From the NCBI GenBank assembly GCA_049323655.1, contig JBMONO010000017.1:1-64000 (forward strand): DNA of 64,000 nt, given 5' to 3'. Shown here piece by piece: positions 35,808-45,190 of this stretch (its first letter is position 1; every line of letters starts with the position of its first letter). The notes beneath the pieces are model-generated. The model searched no databases. It had not been told where the DNA came from and saw only the letters and a program-made list of their open reading frames with translations. The DNA comes from DB1 sp049323655. GTDB lineage: Bacteria; Desulfobacterota; Desulfobulbia; Desulfobulbales; SURF-16. The position numbers and the translations under genes are program-made.

Positions 35808-36803
35808 TCATCCGGCAAGAATCGGCTGCCCAGCGTTGTCAACAAAAAAGCGAGCGGCCCGCTCTCTTGCTTCCGCCATGGTCGCGCTGCCTTGCACCGC
35901 CGAAGCAAGATGGAGACCAAAGGGGTAGGTGCGGGAAAAGTAATGGGTGAATTGCTTCAGGCGGCCGAGCCGCCGTTCCGGTTGGAAGCGCTTTTCCAGA
36001 CCGGCGCAGAAGGCGGCATAAAGGGCGGGACGATCAATACCGGCAAGGTGATCTCCCTCGCCGTAAAGCTCGGCGGCCAGTTCCCGAAACAGCCAGGGCC
36101 TGATCACCGCCCCCCGGCCGAGCATCAGTCCGTCCGCCCCGGACAGAGCCAGACAGCGTCGGCCGTCGGCAACGCTGAAGATGCCCCCATTGGCCACCAC
36201 CGGGATGGTAAGCCAGCCTTTCACCTTGCCCACCCAGTCCCAGCGCGGCTTGCGACTGAAGGGTTCTCTGCGCAGCCGGGCATGGACGGTAAGCAGATCG
36301 ATGCCCTCTCCCTCCAGCATCCGACAGAGATTCCGCAACCGCATCTCATCAAGTTCATCGCCGAGTCTGATCTTGGCAGTGAGAGGCAGTGCGGTGCGAC
36401 GGCGAGCCTCGGCCGCCAGACGACGCAATCCGCTGATATCCTCGACAAGTTTGCTGCCGCCGCCAAAGGTGCGGACCTGCGGAGCCGGGCAGCCCAGGTT
36501 GAGGTCAATAGCGGCGCCACCCAGCTGATGGACCCGGTCGATGGCAGGGGCCAGGTGGCCAGGTTCGGAAACCAAAAGCTGATAGGAAAGTGGTCTCTCC
36601 ACCGCACTGCGCACCAGAAAAGGGGAGAGGCCGGCGTTTTCCACCGGCAGCCGCCGGGCGGACAGCATCTCGGTGGAAAACAGCCCTACTCCGCCAAGTC
36701 CGGCCAGCAGCCCGCGAAAGGCGGAATGGGTGATGCCGGCCATCGGGGCAAGCAGGAGGGGTGGGGCAATGGTGAGATTGCGAATGGTGAGCATGCGGAC
36801 CAT
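35808..36803 (-). CDS. dus: tRNA-dihydrouridine synthase family protein
   Basis: 331 residues from ATG 36803; the GTG at 36818 would give 336. TIM-barrel FMN enzyme with LLLAPMAGITHSAFR and the active-site Cys in LNLGCPAPQV. Motifs TAKIRLG and VVANGGIF are conserved, as is LMLGRGAVIRPWLF. Reduces uridines of tRNA D-loops. Which positions (DusA, B or C) cannot be told, though the lack of a long C-terminal extension fits DusB-like. Starts 47 nt from, and divergent to, a pseudouridine synthase, so RNA-modification genes flank a shared promoter. Confidence 0.9.
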   Translation of the reverse strand: MVRMLTIRNLTIAPPLLLAPMAGITHSAFRGLLAGLGGVGLFSTEMLSARRLPVENAGLSPFLVRSAVERPLSYQLLVSEPGHLAPAIDRVHQLGGAAIDLNLGCPAPQVRTFGGGSKLVEDISGLRRLAAEARRRTALPLTAKIRLGDELDEMRLRNLCRMLEGEGIDLLTVHARLRREPFSRKPRWDWVGKVKGWLTIPVVANGGIFSVADGRRCLALSGADGLMLGRGAVIRPWLFRELAAELYGEGDHLAGIDRPALYAAFCAGLEKRFQPERRLGRLKQFTHYFSRTYPFGLHLASAVQGSATMAEARERAARFFVDNAGQPILAG

Positions 36804-36850
36804 TTTACCCGTTCCCACGATGATTGGCTATGATTTCAGGTGGATGAAAG

Positions 36851-37831
36851 ATGAGTCACGATCTTCTGAAAAGAGAGACCATGGTGCGGGTGCCGGCGGC
36901 CGGCGCCGGCGGCCAGCTCCTTGATTTTGTCGCGGCCCGCTTCACCTATCGCAGCAGGACGGAGTGGCAGGAGGAGATTGCCGCCGGTCGTTTTTCCTTG
37001 GCGAGTGGCCGACTGCTCAGCCCATGCACCACGCTTGCCGCCGGGGACCAGGTGCGCTATGCCATGCCGGAACTGCCGGAGCCGCCGGTGCCTCGCTGCT
37101 GCACCGTTCTCCATGAGGATGCTCATCTGCTGGTGGTGGACAAACCTGCCGGCCTGCCCTGCCATCCCGGCGGCCGTTTTTTCCGCCATACCCTCTGGGC
37201 GCTGCTCCGTGAGGAATTCGGCCTGCCCCATCCCTCCCTGATCAACCGTCTGGATCGGGAGACCTCCGGCATCGTCCTGATTGCCAAGGACAAAAGAACA
37301 GCGAGACACGGCTGTCAGCTCTTTGCCCGCCGGCTTGTTGAGAAACGCTATCTGGTGCTGGTCGAAGGAATCTTTCCGCCAGGGCCTGTGTGTGCCGCCG
37401 GTCTTCTCTCCCCTGATCCAACCAGCTGCATCCGCAAGAAAATCCGCTATACGCCCGCAAAAGAGGCAGGACCATTCTGCCCGGCTCAGCAATCCGTGAC
37501 ATGGTTCCAACGTCTGCGGCTGGCCAACGGCCTTTCCCTGCTGGAGGCGCGGCCCGTTACCGGCCGCTGTCATCAGATCAGGGCCAGTCTCCTCGGCCTC
37601 GGCTTTCCGGTGGTGGGCGATAAACTTTACGGCGTCGATGAAACGTTCTTTCTCCGCCTTACCAGGGATAGACTGACCGCGGCCGATCACCAGCGGCTGC
37701 GCCTTTCCCGCCAGGCCCTGCATGCCGCCTCCTTCACCCTGCCTCATCCGTCGGGAAACCGCCTCCTTTCTTTCTTCTCCCCCATGCCAGAGGAATTTTC
37801 CCGCCAGCTTGCCGATGGAGATCCGCTCTGA
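36851..37831 (+). CDS. RluA-family pseudouridine synthase
   Basis: 326 residues. An S4-like N-terminal RNA-binding part is followed by the RluA catalytic core with the Asp motif NRLDRETSG and ending GRCHQIRASL...GFPVVGDKLYG. An RluA/RluC/RluD-class enzyme making pseudouridine in rRNA or tRNA; the exact target is not readable. Slightly unusual is a Cys-rich N-terminal edge (PRCCTVLHED). It shares the promoter region with dus. Confidence 0.88.
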   Translation: MSHDLLKRETMVRVPAAGAGGQLLDFVAARFTYRSRTEWQEEIAAGRFSLASGRLLSPCTTLAAGDQVRYAMPELPEPPVPRCCTVLHEDAHLLVVDKPAGLPCHPGGRFFRHTLWALLREEFGLPHPSLINRLDRETSGIVLIAKDKRTARHGCQLFARRLVEKRYLVLVEGIFPPGPVCAAGLLSPDPTSCIRKKIRYTPAKEAGPFCPAQQSVTWFQRLRLANGLSLLEARPVTGRCHQIRASLLGLGFPVVGDKLYGVDETFFLRLTRDRLTAADHQRLRLSRQALHAASFTLPHPSGNRLLSFFSPMPEEFSRQLADGDPL

Positions 37832-37849
37832 CCCAATCATATCCTTTCC

Positions 37850-37877
37850 TTGACATCGCTTTTCCCCTGTTGATAAA
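37850..37877 (+). promoter_or_regulatory. sigma-70-like promoter of the porin gene
   Basis: TTGACA at 37850-37855 and TGATAAA near 37871-37877, spaced 15-16 nt; a purine stretch CAGGGAG precedes the ATG at 37914. Confidence 0.5.
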
Positions 37878-37913
37878 GTGAATTGATCCCAACAAACCAC
37901 CAGGGAGCCCTGC

Positions 37914-39221
37914 ATGAATAGTATCCATGGCCGCCTTCTCCTCCTTGTCGTCCTTGCCCTTGCCTTCCCCACCCCTGCCCGGGCGGTCAACTGGCTGATG
38001 CTGCAGGGCACTGAGCCCGACAAGGCCCCCGCCTTCCGCCTTTTCGGCCATGCTGCCATCGACTATCAGTACACCGACGACTCTCGCCTTGCGGTCGGCC
38101 CCTGGAGCGGCCAGAAGGCCGCTTTCAACCAGATCGGCCCCCGTCTTGAGTCCGCCTCGCAGCTCTCCCTGCGCCGGGTCAGGATCGGCGCCCGCGGCGT
38201 CACCCCGGATCCCCGTTTCAATTACCTTATCTCGGCCGTGGCCGGCGACAACGACGCCACCCGCATCAACACGGCGGATCGAGTCCGCTTCGTCGATGCC
38301 AGCCTGACCATGAACGTCATCCCCCACGCCCGGCTGCGGCTCGGCATGTTCAAGTACCCCGGCGCAGAAGAGGGCCTGCAGTTCAACGCCCCGGGCAATT
38401 ACGTCAATCTGAGCAACGTTGGCAACCAGGTGCTGCAGGAGCGTTTCTACGACAATGACGGCGGCAACCCCTATCATGCCAACATCCCCGGAGCAGGCAG
38501 CACCTTCCGCGACTTCGGCCTTATGCTCTTCGACTCCCTGCGCAGCGGCCCCTGGCAGCACAGCTACGCAGCCATGATCGGCAACGGTCGCGGCATCAGC
38601 AGCGGCGGCGGCAGCCCGGGTGAGGATCTCTATCTTTACTGGTCATCGGAGTATGTTCTTGGCGGCAAGGGCATGCAGCAGGAGGGGCTGAAACTCTTTG
38701 CCTGGTTGCAGGACGGCGAGCGGACCATCAAGGCCGGCCCGGCCCAGGTTGGGCAGGATTTTGACCGACGCCGGTACGGGGCGGGCACGACCTTCCGGCG
38801 TGGCGACTACCGCGTTACCGCCGAGGTGATCAAGGCCGACGGCATGATCTTCAACAGCATGGATCTGGGCGGCGTTCCCGGCGCGGTCGGCAGCAACGGC
38901 TTTATCTCCTCCTACAACCTCCTGCCCGACGAGGAGGCCTTCGGATGGTACGTCGATCTCAGCTACCAGCTGCGGCCCGGCTGGTGGCTCGATCTGCGTT
39001 ATGACCGGCTCGACCGCGGCACCGAGATCAGCACCAACGAACGCCGCTTCACCACCCTCACCCTGGGCAGCCACTATTTCATCACCCCGGCCCTTCGGCT
39101 GATGGTCAACTACGAGATTCGCGATAACAAGGCGCCCAACCTGCCGGACAATGCCCCGGCAAACATCGTCCTCGACACCTATGACAATCGGCTCTCCCTG
39201 CAACTGTTCTGGATGTTCTAA
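37914..39221 (+). CDS. outer-membrane porin, OprP/phosphate-selective-like
   Basis: 435 residues. Signal peptide (LLLLVVLALAFPTPARA). The mature chain alternates short amphipathic strands and Gly/Asn/Asp-rich turns, and its last residues are ...QLFWMF, ending in the Phe typical of BAM substrates. Lengths and pattern match OprO/OprP-type porins (16 strands). The family is broad, so selectivity cannot be inferred, although residues such as RRVRIGARG and NYLISAVAGDND occur in similar porins of sulfur-cycle anaerobes. Monocistronic, followed after 41 nt by a broken sensor gene. Confidence 0.8.
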   Translation: MNSIHGRLLLLVVLALAFPTPARAVNWLMLQGTEPDKAPAFRLFGHAAIDYQYTDDSRLAVGPWSGQKAAFNQIGPRLESASQLSLRRVRIGARGVTPDPRFNYLISAVAGDNDATRINTADRVRFVDASLTMNVIPHARLRLGMFKYPGAEEGLQFNAPGNYVNLSNVGNQVLQERFYDNDGGNPYHANIPGAGSTFRDFGLMLFDSLRSGPWQHSYAAMIGNGRGISSGGGSPGEDLYLYWSSEYVLGGKGMQQEGLKLFAWLQDGERTIKAGPAQVGQDFDRRRYGAGTTFRRGDYRVTAEVIKADGMIFNSMDLGGVPGAVGSNGFISSYNLLPDEEAFGWYVDLSYQLRPGWWLDLRYDRLDRGTEISTNERRFTTLTLGSHYFITPALRLMVNYEIRDNKAPNLPDNAPANIVLDTYDNRLSLQLFWMF

Positions 39222-39262
39222 CCTCTGCCGACGTCGGGGGCGCTCGTTTTCCAGGTACTCTC

Positions 39263-39765
39263 ATGACGATCCGCGCCAAGGCCATCCTGTCCGTGACACT
39301 CACCATCGGGCTCCTCACCGCGGTCTTTCTTGCGCTGGGCATTCAGCAACAGAACGCCCACCTGCGGCAACTGCTCACAGACAAGAAGAGCAATGCCCAC
39401 TTTCTCGCCGATACCCTGCAGGAACAGATTTTCACCACATACCGAACCCGCATCGTCAGCCTTGCCACCACGAAACAGGACGTCATCGAAGCCTTGACAA
39501 ACCCGCAAAAAGTCTTTTTTCACCACAGAGCGCACAGAAAACGCAGAGAAAAAATCTTTAATTATAATTAGTTATCTCTGTGCGCTCTGCGGTCTCTGTG
39601 GTTGATTTTCAGTTTTTACGATTCCATCAAGCCTTTGCCCGCCGCAAAAATATCACTGAGAAAAACGCGCAAGCGATCGGCATTCGCGCCCTGCTGGCCA
39701 AACCCTTGCAAAAATTTGACCTGTTACACCTGATGCGCGACATCCTGGAGCAGAGGAAAAGATAA
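39263..39765 (+). pseudogene. hybrid sensor kinase gene gutted around a MITE insertion
   Basis: The first 78 codons encode a start, a membrane helix (ILSVTLTIGLLTAVFLALGI) and a periplasmic stretch up to DVIEALT. MITE copy 6 then begins at 39496. After it (39629 on), an open stretch ending at a TAA (39763-39765) encodes ...AQAIGIRALLAKPLQKFDLLHLMRDILEQRKR, which is the C-terminal helix 5 end of a response-regulator receiver (AKP and a following leucine helix). Histidine kinase core, HAMP and most of the receiver are gone, so this was probably a hybrid kinase. AAGCCTT repeats flank the element, so insertion was followed by loss of the interior, or the deletion used the element. Confidence 0.72.
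39496..39628 (+). mobile_element. MITE-like element, copy 6, inside the broken sensor gene
   Basis: 133 bp, starting GACAAACCCGCAAAAAGTC and ending TTTTTACGATTCCATC. Perfect 7-bp direct repeats AAGCCTT at 39489-39495 and 39629-39635. Inner arms CACCACAGAGCGCACAG and CTCTGCGGTCTCTGTGG. The receiver-like 3' part is only a remnant, so a deletion accompanied or followed insertion. Confidence 0.85.
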
Positions 39766-39776
39766 GAAAATACAGG

Positions 39777-39805
39777 GCCGGCTGCGGTAAAAACCGTCAG
39801 CCGGC
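39777..39805 (-). terminator. hairpin, likely end of the cytochrome transcript
   Basis: GCCGGCTG-CGG-TAAAAA-CCG-T-CAGCCGGC forms a long stem between the sensor remnant and the cytochrome gene. On the minus strand it is followed by T-rich TATTTTCTTATCTTTTCC. Confidence 0.5.
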
Positions 39806-39852
39806 GGAGAGGGAAAAGGGCTGTGGACGATGCAGGACAATACCCTGACCGC

Positions 39853-41061
39853 TCAGTCATCCTTGGTGGTATGGCAGACAAAGCAGCCGGAATTGCTGGC
39901 CCCGCCGGCGGCAATCATCTGGCTGTAATCCCATCGCAGCAGATCAGGATAATTGGTGGCATGCACCCCGTGGCAGGAAAGACACATCACCACCTCTTTG
40001 CCGGTGGCGGGATCGACCACGGCGCTGACCGCGTCCGGCACCGCACCGGCCCGGGCAACCGGGGCCTCGACACTGAAGGTGTTGTCGCCGTTATATGTGC
40101 TGTACTCACCGCTGTTGGGCAGGGCGAGATCGGTCGGATGCCGGATGAACGGCTTGGTTCCGGTGCCGATGCCACTGGAAGTCGGCCCGGTCAGGGTATG
40201 GAAATTGCCGTGACAGGTGGCGCAGAATTCACTGATGGTGTGATTGGGCGGTCCGACACCGCCTGCGATGTGGCAACTGACGCCACCGGCACCGCAGCCG
40301 AGCTGTTTAGGCATCGTCTGGCCGTAATATTCATTGTGGTTGCCAGCCGAGACGTTCTGCCATTTGCCGGTCGGATTTTGATTTTCGAGCCCCCGGACAC
40401 TGAAAAGAAACCGATAACTGTTGGCCGGGGTGTCGGCGACATCACATTTACCGTCGACATTGGCATGATGAGCACCCCCCATGGCTATGAGACCGCTGCC
40501 GGGGACAATGTTGCTGTAGCGGTAGCCGTGACAGCCGTTGGTGCCGGCGCAGGTCAGATTGGTATCGTTGACGATGCCGCCGCTGTCGTGGAAAAACTGA
40601 ACGATGCCGCCGGGCGGACCATAGAGGGCATCGTCCTGCTCACCGGCAAAATCGATGACGTTATGCCCCTTGGCGTCGGAGGCGCCGGAGCCTTTCAGGC
40701 CGAGCATGTAGGCAAAATTGCCGCCGGCCAGGTCGCCGGTGCCATCGGTGTGCATCACCTGCGGAATCTCGGTGCCGCCGATGGTTTTGATCTTACTGTT
40801 CTCCCCCATGGCATGACAGCCGACGCAGCTGCCCCGGGTCAGATAGGGGTTCGGATTGGCGCCGGACTCGCCGCCGAGGGTGGCCATCGCCTCGCCGTCC
40901 TGGCTGTTGTGCATGGTATGGCAGTTGGAACAAGGGCCGGTGATGAGGGCATGAAGTGTCGCCGCCGGGAAGAGAGCGGAGCAAAAAACAAGGGAGACGA
41001 AAAAAAATCGTCCGGACACTCCTCGCCGATATTCGACTGCAATCCTTGCGTTCAGACCCAT
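39853..41061 (-). CDS. exported multihaem c-type cytochrome
   Basis: 402 residues from the ATG at 41061, which places a signal peptide (FFFVSLVFCSALFPAATLHA) before the first haem site. Five canonical CxxCH sites are seen: CSNCH, CVGCH, CATCH, CLSCH, CFVCH. Two unconventional ones also appear, CAGTNGCH (CX4CH) and CGAGGVSCH (CX6CH). Extra His residues (HTMHNS, HHANVD) are candidate distal ligands. The doubled-motif look (CSNCHTMHNSQDG) is common in Desulfobacterota periplasmic cytochromes. Total potential haems are five to seven. Probably an electron carrier of the periplasm or outer surface. No partner genes adjoin it, so the redox pathway is unknown. Confidence 0.85.
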   Translation of the reverse strand: MGLNARIAVEYRRGVSGRFFFVSLVFCSALFPAATLHALITGPCSNCHTMHNSQDGEAMATLGGESGANPNPYLTRGSCVGCHAMGENSKIKTIGGTEIPQVMHTDGTGDLAGGNFAYMLGLKGSGASDAKGHNVIDFAGEQDDALYGPPGGIVQFFHDSGGIVNDTNLTCAGTNGCHGYRYSNIVPGSGLIAMGGAHHANVDGKCDVADTPANSYRFLFSVRGLENQNPTGKWQNVSAGNHNEYYGQTMPKQLGCGAGGVSCHIAGGVGPPNHTISEFCATCHGNFHTLTGPTSSGIGTGTKPFIRHPTDLALPNSGEYSTYNGDNTFSVEAPVARAGAVPDAVSAVVDPATGKEVVMCLSCHGVHATNYPDLLRWDYSQMIAAGGASNSGCFVCHTTKDD

Positions 41062-41306
41062 CACGGCACCCTGAGAAAGCAGCGAAACGCCGCACCAGTA
41101 TTTGTGGGGAAAATCGAGAGCGGGGGAGGGGCCACACCGAGCGCAGCTCGCACCCTGACCCTGCGCCCGCAGGAACGGCACCATAACCCAATACATCGGC
41201 TACACTGTATCATCGATCGCATCATTATGTCAACACCTTTTTCACTTCATCCCGCTGTCGAATCAACCCGGCGCAAGGAGGCCGGCCACTATTTTCCCTA
41301 TCCTCC

Positions 41307-44048
41307 TCAACGCAGTCCATCCACCATGGCCGCTCTCTTCTCCATCCGCCTGAAAATCACCTTTTCCACCTCCACCAGAACAAAAACCAGCACGGCAATG
41401 GCAAGAATCAGCCCCCAGTCGCTGGCCGGAATCGCTGCAGTGCCGAACACTCTTTGCAGCGGCGGCAGATAGACAAAGAAAAGCTGGAGCAGAGCGATGG
41501 ACACCACCGCCACCAGCACCGCCGGATTGCCGGTCAGCCCTTGGCGGGACAGAACAGAAGCCTTAATGAACCGGGCGTTGAACAGGTAGAAGATCTGAAA
41601 GAAGATCAGGGTATTGACCGCCGTGGTTCGGGCCATCGTCAGGGTTTCGCCGAGATGACGGTCCCAGAGAAAGACGCCAAGGGTGCCCATCACCATGATA
41701 GCGGAGATGAAAATAATCCGCCAGCCAAGAAACTGGGTGAGCAGCGGCTCGCGAGGTAAACGCGGCGGCCGACGCATGACATCGCCTTCCGGCGGCTCAA
41801 AGGCCAGGGCGAGGCCGAGGGTGACCGAAGTCACCATGTTGATCCAGAGAATCTGCAGCGGGGTAATGGGCAACTCGATGCCCATCATCACCGAGGCGAT
41901 GATAATGCCGGCCTGGGCGCCGTTGGTCGGCAGAATAAAGGCCAGGGTTTTTTTGATGTTGTCGTAAACAGTGCGGCCCTCCTCCACCGCATGGGCGATG
42001 GAAGCGAAATTATCGTCGGCCAGCACCATTTCCGCCGCCTCCTTGGCCGCTTCGGTTCCCTTCAGCCCCATTGCCACCCCGACATCGGCCCTTTTCAGGG
42101 CCGGGGCATCGTTGACCCCGTCGCCGGTCATGGCCGTTACCTGGCCGTTGGCCTGCAGAGCTGTCACCAGCCGCAGTTTGTGTTCCGGGCTGACCCTGGC
42201 GAAGATATCGCTTTTGCGCACCACCTGCTGCAAGCTGTCATCATCCATCTCTTCCAGCATGACCCCGGTCACCGCGCCACCAGCTGTTTCGAGACCGATC
42301 TGCTCGCCGATGGCGGTTGCGGTCAGTGCGTGATCGCCGGTGATCATCTTTACCCGGATTCCGGCGCTGCGACACTGTCGTACCGCTTCCACCGCCTCAT
42401 CGCGTGGCGGATCGATGAGCCCGAACAGGCCGAGCAGAGTCAGACCGCCCTCGACATCGGCAAAGGCGAGTTCACGTTTATCACCCACCGCCAGGGTGGC
42501 CACGGCCAGGGTACGCTGGCCCTGTCTGGCAATCTCCTCAATCGTGGCTTGCCAGAAGATACGATCAAGGGGGTGATCGACGCCATCTCGCCGCTGCCGC
42601 GCACACATCTCCAACACCCGCTCCGGCGCCCCCTTCAGATAAATAAAGCCATGGCCGTGGTGATCGTGATGGAGGGTTGCCATGAACTTATGCTCCGATT
42701 CAAACGGGATGGTATCGATACGCGGATATTCCCGGTTGCAGAAATCGCTGTCCTCACCAGCTTTGATCGCCACGGTGATGAGCGCGCCATCGGTGGGATC
42801 ACCCTGCACCTGCCACTGGCCGTCCTTGTTGAGCAGGGCGCCATCGTTGCAAAGCAGCCCGGCACGTACCAGTTCGCCAAGCAGCGCATCGTCGGCCGGG
42901 CTGATCTCCCGGCCGTCCCGAACAAATCCGCCGTGCGGATCGTAGCCCGCCCCCTCCACCCGATACCGTCCTTCGGCCGTGATCAGGGTCGTCACCGTCA
43001 TCTCGTTGCGGGTCAGGGTGCCGGTCTTGTCGGAACAGATAACCGTCACCGAACCGAGGGTCTCCACCGCCGGCAGCCGACGAATAATGGCGTTCCGACG
43101 CGCCATGCGCTGGACGCCGAGGGCCAGGGTGATGGTGATGATGGCCGGCAGACCCTCAGGAATGGCTGCCACCGCCAGGGCGACGCTTGCGAAAAAAATA
43201 TCGGTAAAGGAATAGGCACGAACGGTCAGGCCGAAAATCAGGGTACCAGAGGCAAGAATCAGGATGGCGCCGGTCAGCCACTGGCTGAACTCGCTCATCT
43301 GTTGAGTTAGGCGAGTGGTCAGGGTTTCCACCCGGGCCAGCAAGGCGCTGACCTTGCCGAGTTCCGTCGCCTCTCCGGTGGAAACCACTAAACCGACACC
43401 CTGTCCATAGGCGACCAGGGTGCCTGAAAAGGCCATGCTGTGCCGATCTCCCAAGGGTGCATCCGGCGCCACCGGAGCAACCGCCTTATCCACCGGCATC
43501 GATTCCCCGGTCAGAGCCGCCTCCTCGATGCGCAGATCCTTGACCTTGAAGAGTCGCAGGTCAGCCGGCACCTTGTCTCCGGACTGGAGGACAACGACGT
43601 CGCCGGGCACCAGATTTTCCATCGGCACCGCCCGTCGGTGACCATCACGGATCACCATGGCCTCGTGGGAAAGGATATTGCGAATGGCATCCACCGCCTT
43701 TTCCGCCTTGCCCTCCTGGACAAAACCGATGATGGCGTTGATCACCACCACCCCGAGAATGACCACGGCGTCCACCCAGTCGGCCAGCATGGCGGTCACC
43801 ACGGCAGCACCGAGCAGCACGTAGATCAGCACATTATGAAACTGGAAAACAAAACGGGCCAAAGGGCTCCGGCGCGGCGGCTCAGGCAACCGATTCGGCC
43901 CATAGCGGCGCAGACGCGCCCCCGCCTCATCAGCGGACAACCCCGCAGGGGAGGCGGCAAGCTGCTCCATGACTAAATCGACAGGCACGGCATGCCAGGA
44001 GGGCGGAGTGCGCCCATTATTCGTTTGCACCGGTGTCCCGCCATTCAT
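41307..44048 (-). CDS. P-type cation ATPase, P2-type (Ca2+/PMA-like)
   Basis: 913 residues, preceded by GGGAGG. Four features mark a P2-type pump: an N-terminal cation-ATPase segment (WHAVPVDLVMEQLAASPAGLS), an actuator domain with TGES, the phosphorylation site DKTGTLTRN and the nucleotide domain ending GDGVNDAPALKRADVG. The membrane motif is PEGLP, with charged residues in later helices. This pattern fits Ca2+- or Na+/K+-type bacterial exporters rather than heavy-metal CPx-ATPases. The exact ion is not resolvable. Stands alone, directed toward the converging intergenic region at 41.2 kb. Confidence 0.88.
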   Translation of the reverse strand: MNGGTPVQTNNGRTPPSWHAVPVDLVMEQLAASPAGLSADEAGARLRRYGPNRLPEPPRRSPLARFVFQFHNVLIYVLLGAAVVTAMLADWVDAVVILGVVVINAIIGFVQEGKAEKAVDAIRNILSHEAMVIRDGHRRAVPMENLVPGDVVVLQSGDKVPADLRLFKVKDLRIEEAALTGESMPVDKAVAPVAPDAPLGDRHSMAFSGTLVAYGQGVGLVVSTGEATELGKVSALLARVETLTTRLTQQMSEFSQWLTGAILILASGTLIFGLTVRAYSFTDIFFASVALAVAAIPEGLPAIITITLALGVQRMARRNAIIRRLPAVETLGSVTVICSDKTGTLTRNEMTVTTLITAEGRYRVEGAGYDPHGGFVRDGREISPADDALLGELVRAGLLCNDGALLNKDGQWQVQGDPTDGALITVAIKAGEDSDFCNREYPRIDTIPFESEHKFMATLHHDHHGHGFIYLKGAPERVLEMCARQRRDGVDHPLDRIFWQATIEEIARQGQRTLAVATLAVGDKRELAFADVEGGLTLLGLFGLIDPPRDEAVEAVRQCRSAGIRVKMITGDHALTATAIGEQIGLETAGGAVTGVMLEEMDDDSLQQVVRKSDIFARVSPEHKLRLVTALQANGQVTAMTGDGVNDAPALKRADVGVAMGLKGTEAAKEAAEMVLADDNFASIAHAVEEGRTVYDNIKKTLAFILPTNGAQAGIIIASVMMGIELPITPLQILWINMVTSVTLGLALAFEPPEGDVMRRPPRLPREPLLTQFLGWRIIFISAIMVMGTLGVFLWDRHLGETLTMARTTAVNTLIFFQIFYLFNARFIKASVLSRQGLTGNPAVLVAVVSIALLQLFFVYLPPLQRVFGTAAIPASDWGLILAIAVLVFVLVEVEKVIFRRMEKRAAMVDGLR

Positions 44049-44158
44049 CCCAGACCTCCCTGATCATCATTGTCCTTGATCGCGAACCCGCTCATCCTCG
44101 TTCTTTGTCATCAGCATCAGCTTGCTTTTTGGCCGAAACAGGCCGCATCGTTTCATCA

Positions 44159-45190
44159 TCACTGAGCAAGCACCATGATAACCGAGGCCAGACCGCCGAC
44201 CACCCGGGCCAGCCGCGCATAATCGAGTTTCTCCGCCGTGTCTTCTTCGCTATGATAAGGCGCGTAGCGATAAAAAGCGGTGTCCGTCACCATGATGGCC
44301 CGATACCCCTCACGCCAGAAAGAGAGGTGATCGGACCAGCCGACGCCGGGGACGAAGCCCGGAGCTGCCAGGCCCTCGGACGGAAAGGCGGCATGGCGAC
44401 GGAAGGCGCCGATCGCTTCACGCACCAGCCAGCGTGAGCCGATATTGCCGACAAAGGCGATGAAATTGCCGGTGTCGGGATAAAACAGGGAAAAGGGAAA
44501 GGGATAGTGCTGGCTGGCGGGCTCGTCGCAATAGCAGCCCATGGTTTCGAGGGAAATCATGGCGACGATCCTTTCCTTACGCTCACGGCAACGTGCCGCG
44601 TAGACCGCGCTGCCCATGGTGTCGCTGAAGAAAAACGGCGGCTCCTCATTGGCGAAAAAGACAAAGCGGACGGTGCGGGCCGGATCAAGGTCGGAGAACA
44701 GACGGGCCAACTCCAGCAGGGCGGCGACACCGGAGCCGTTGTCGTTGGCTCCCGGCGAACCGGCCACCGTGTCATAATGAGCGCCGACCACGACGATCTC
44801 GTCCGGCTGGCGGATCCCCCTGATCTCCACCTCGAGATTGGCCGCTGTCACCCCGCGCACCACATAGTGCTGGCGCGCCACCAGATATCCGAGGGCCGCC
44901 AGCTCCTTTTCCAGATAGGCAACGGTGGCCTGCATGGAGGCCGGCTGCCAAATGTTGCGCGGGCCGATCCCATCGGCCAGGGCAAGAACATGCCTGCGCA
45001 GCCCTGCCGCACACTCCTGCTGCCGCTCCGTCAGCTCCGGGAGTGGACCGGTGAATGAAGTACCAGGCATGCCGACAAAAAAAGAAAGGGATCCCATCAG
45101 CACCAGAATAAGGGTGACCAGCCGAGCAAGGGCAGCCCACCACTGCCGCCTGCCACAGGGGAGGATGGCACATTTTTTCCAGACCATCAT
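44159..45190 (-). CDS. M28-family zinc peptidase
   Basis: 343 residues with an N-terminal membrane anchor (ARLVTLILVLMGSLSFFVGM). The peptidase M28 core shows VVGAHYDTVAGSPGANDNGSGVAALLELA (zinc His and Asp), FVFFANEEPPFFF with the catalytic/zinc Glu pair, and a C-terminal HSEEDTAEKLDY metal His. Probably an aminopeptidase acting outside the cytoplasm. Follows the ATPase gene on the same strand upstream, 110 nt apart; an operon is not obvious. Confidence 0.87.
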   Translation of the reverse strand: MMVWKKCAILPCGRRQWWAALARLVTLILVLMGSLSFFVGMPGTSFTGPLPELTERQQECAAGLRRHVLALADGIGPRNIWQPASMQATVAYLEKELAALGYLVARQHYVVRGVTAANLEVEIRGIRQPDEIVVVGAHYDTVAGSPGANDNGSGVAALLELARLFSDLDPARTVRFVFFANEEPPFFFSDTMGSAVYAARCRERKERIVAMISLETMGCYCDEPASQHYPFPFSLFYPDTGNFIAFVGNIGSRWLVREAIGAFRRHAAFPSEGLAAPGFVPGVGWSDHLSFWREGYRAIMVTDTAFYRYAPYHSEEDTAEKLDYARLARVVGGLASVIMVLAQ

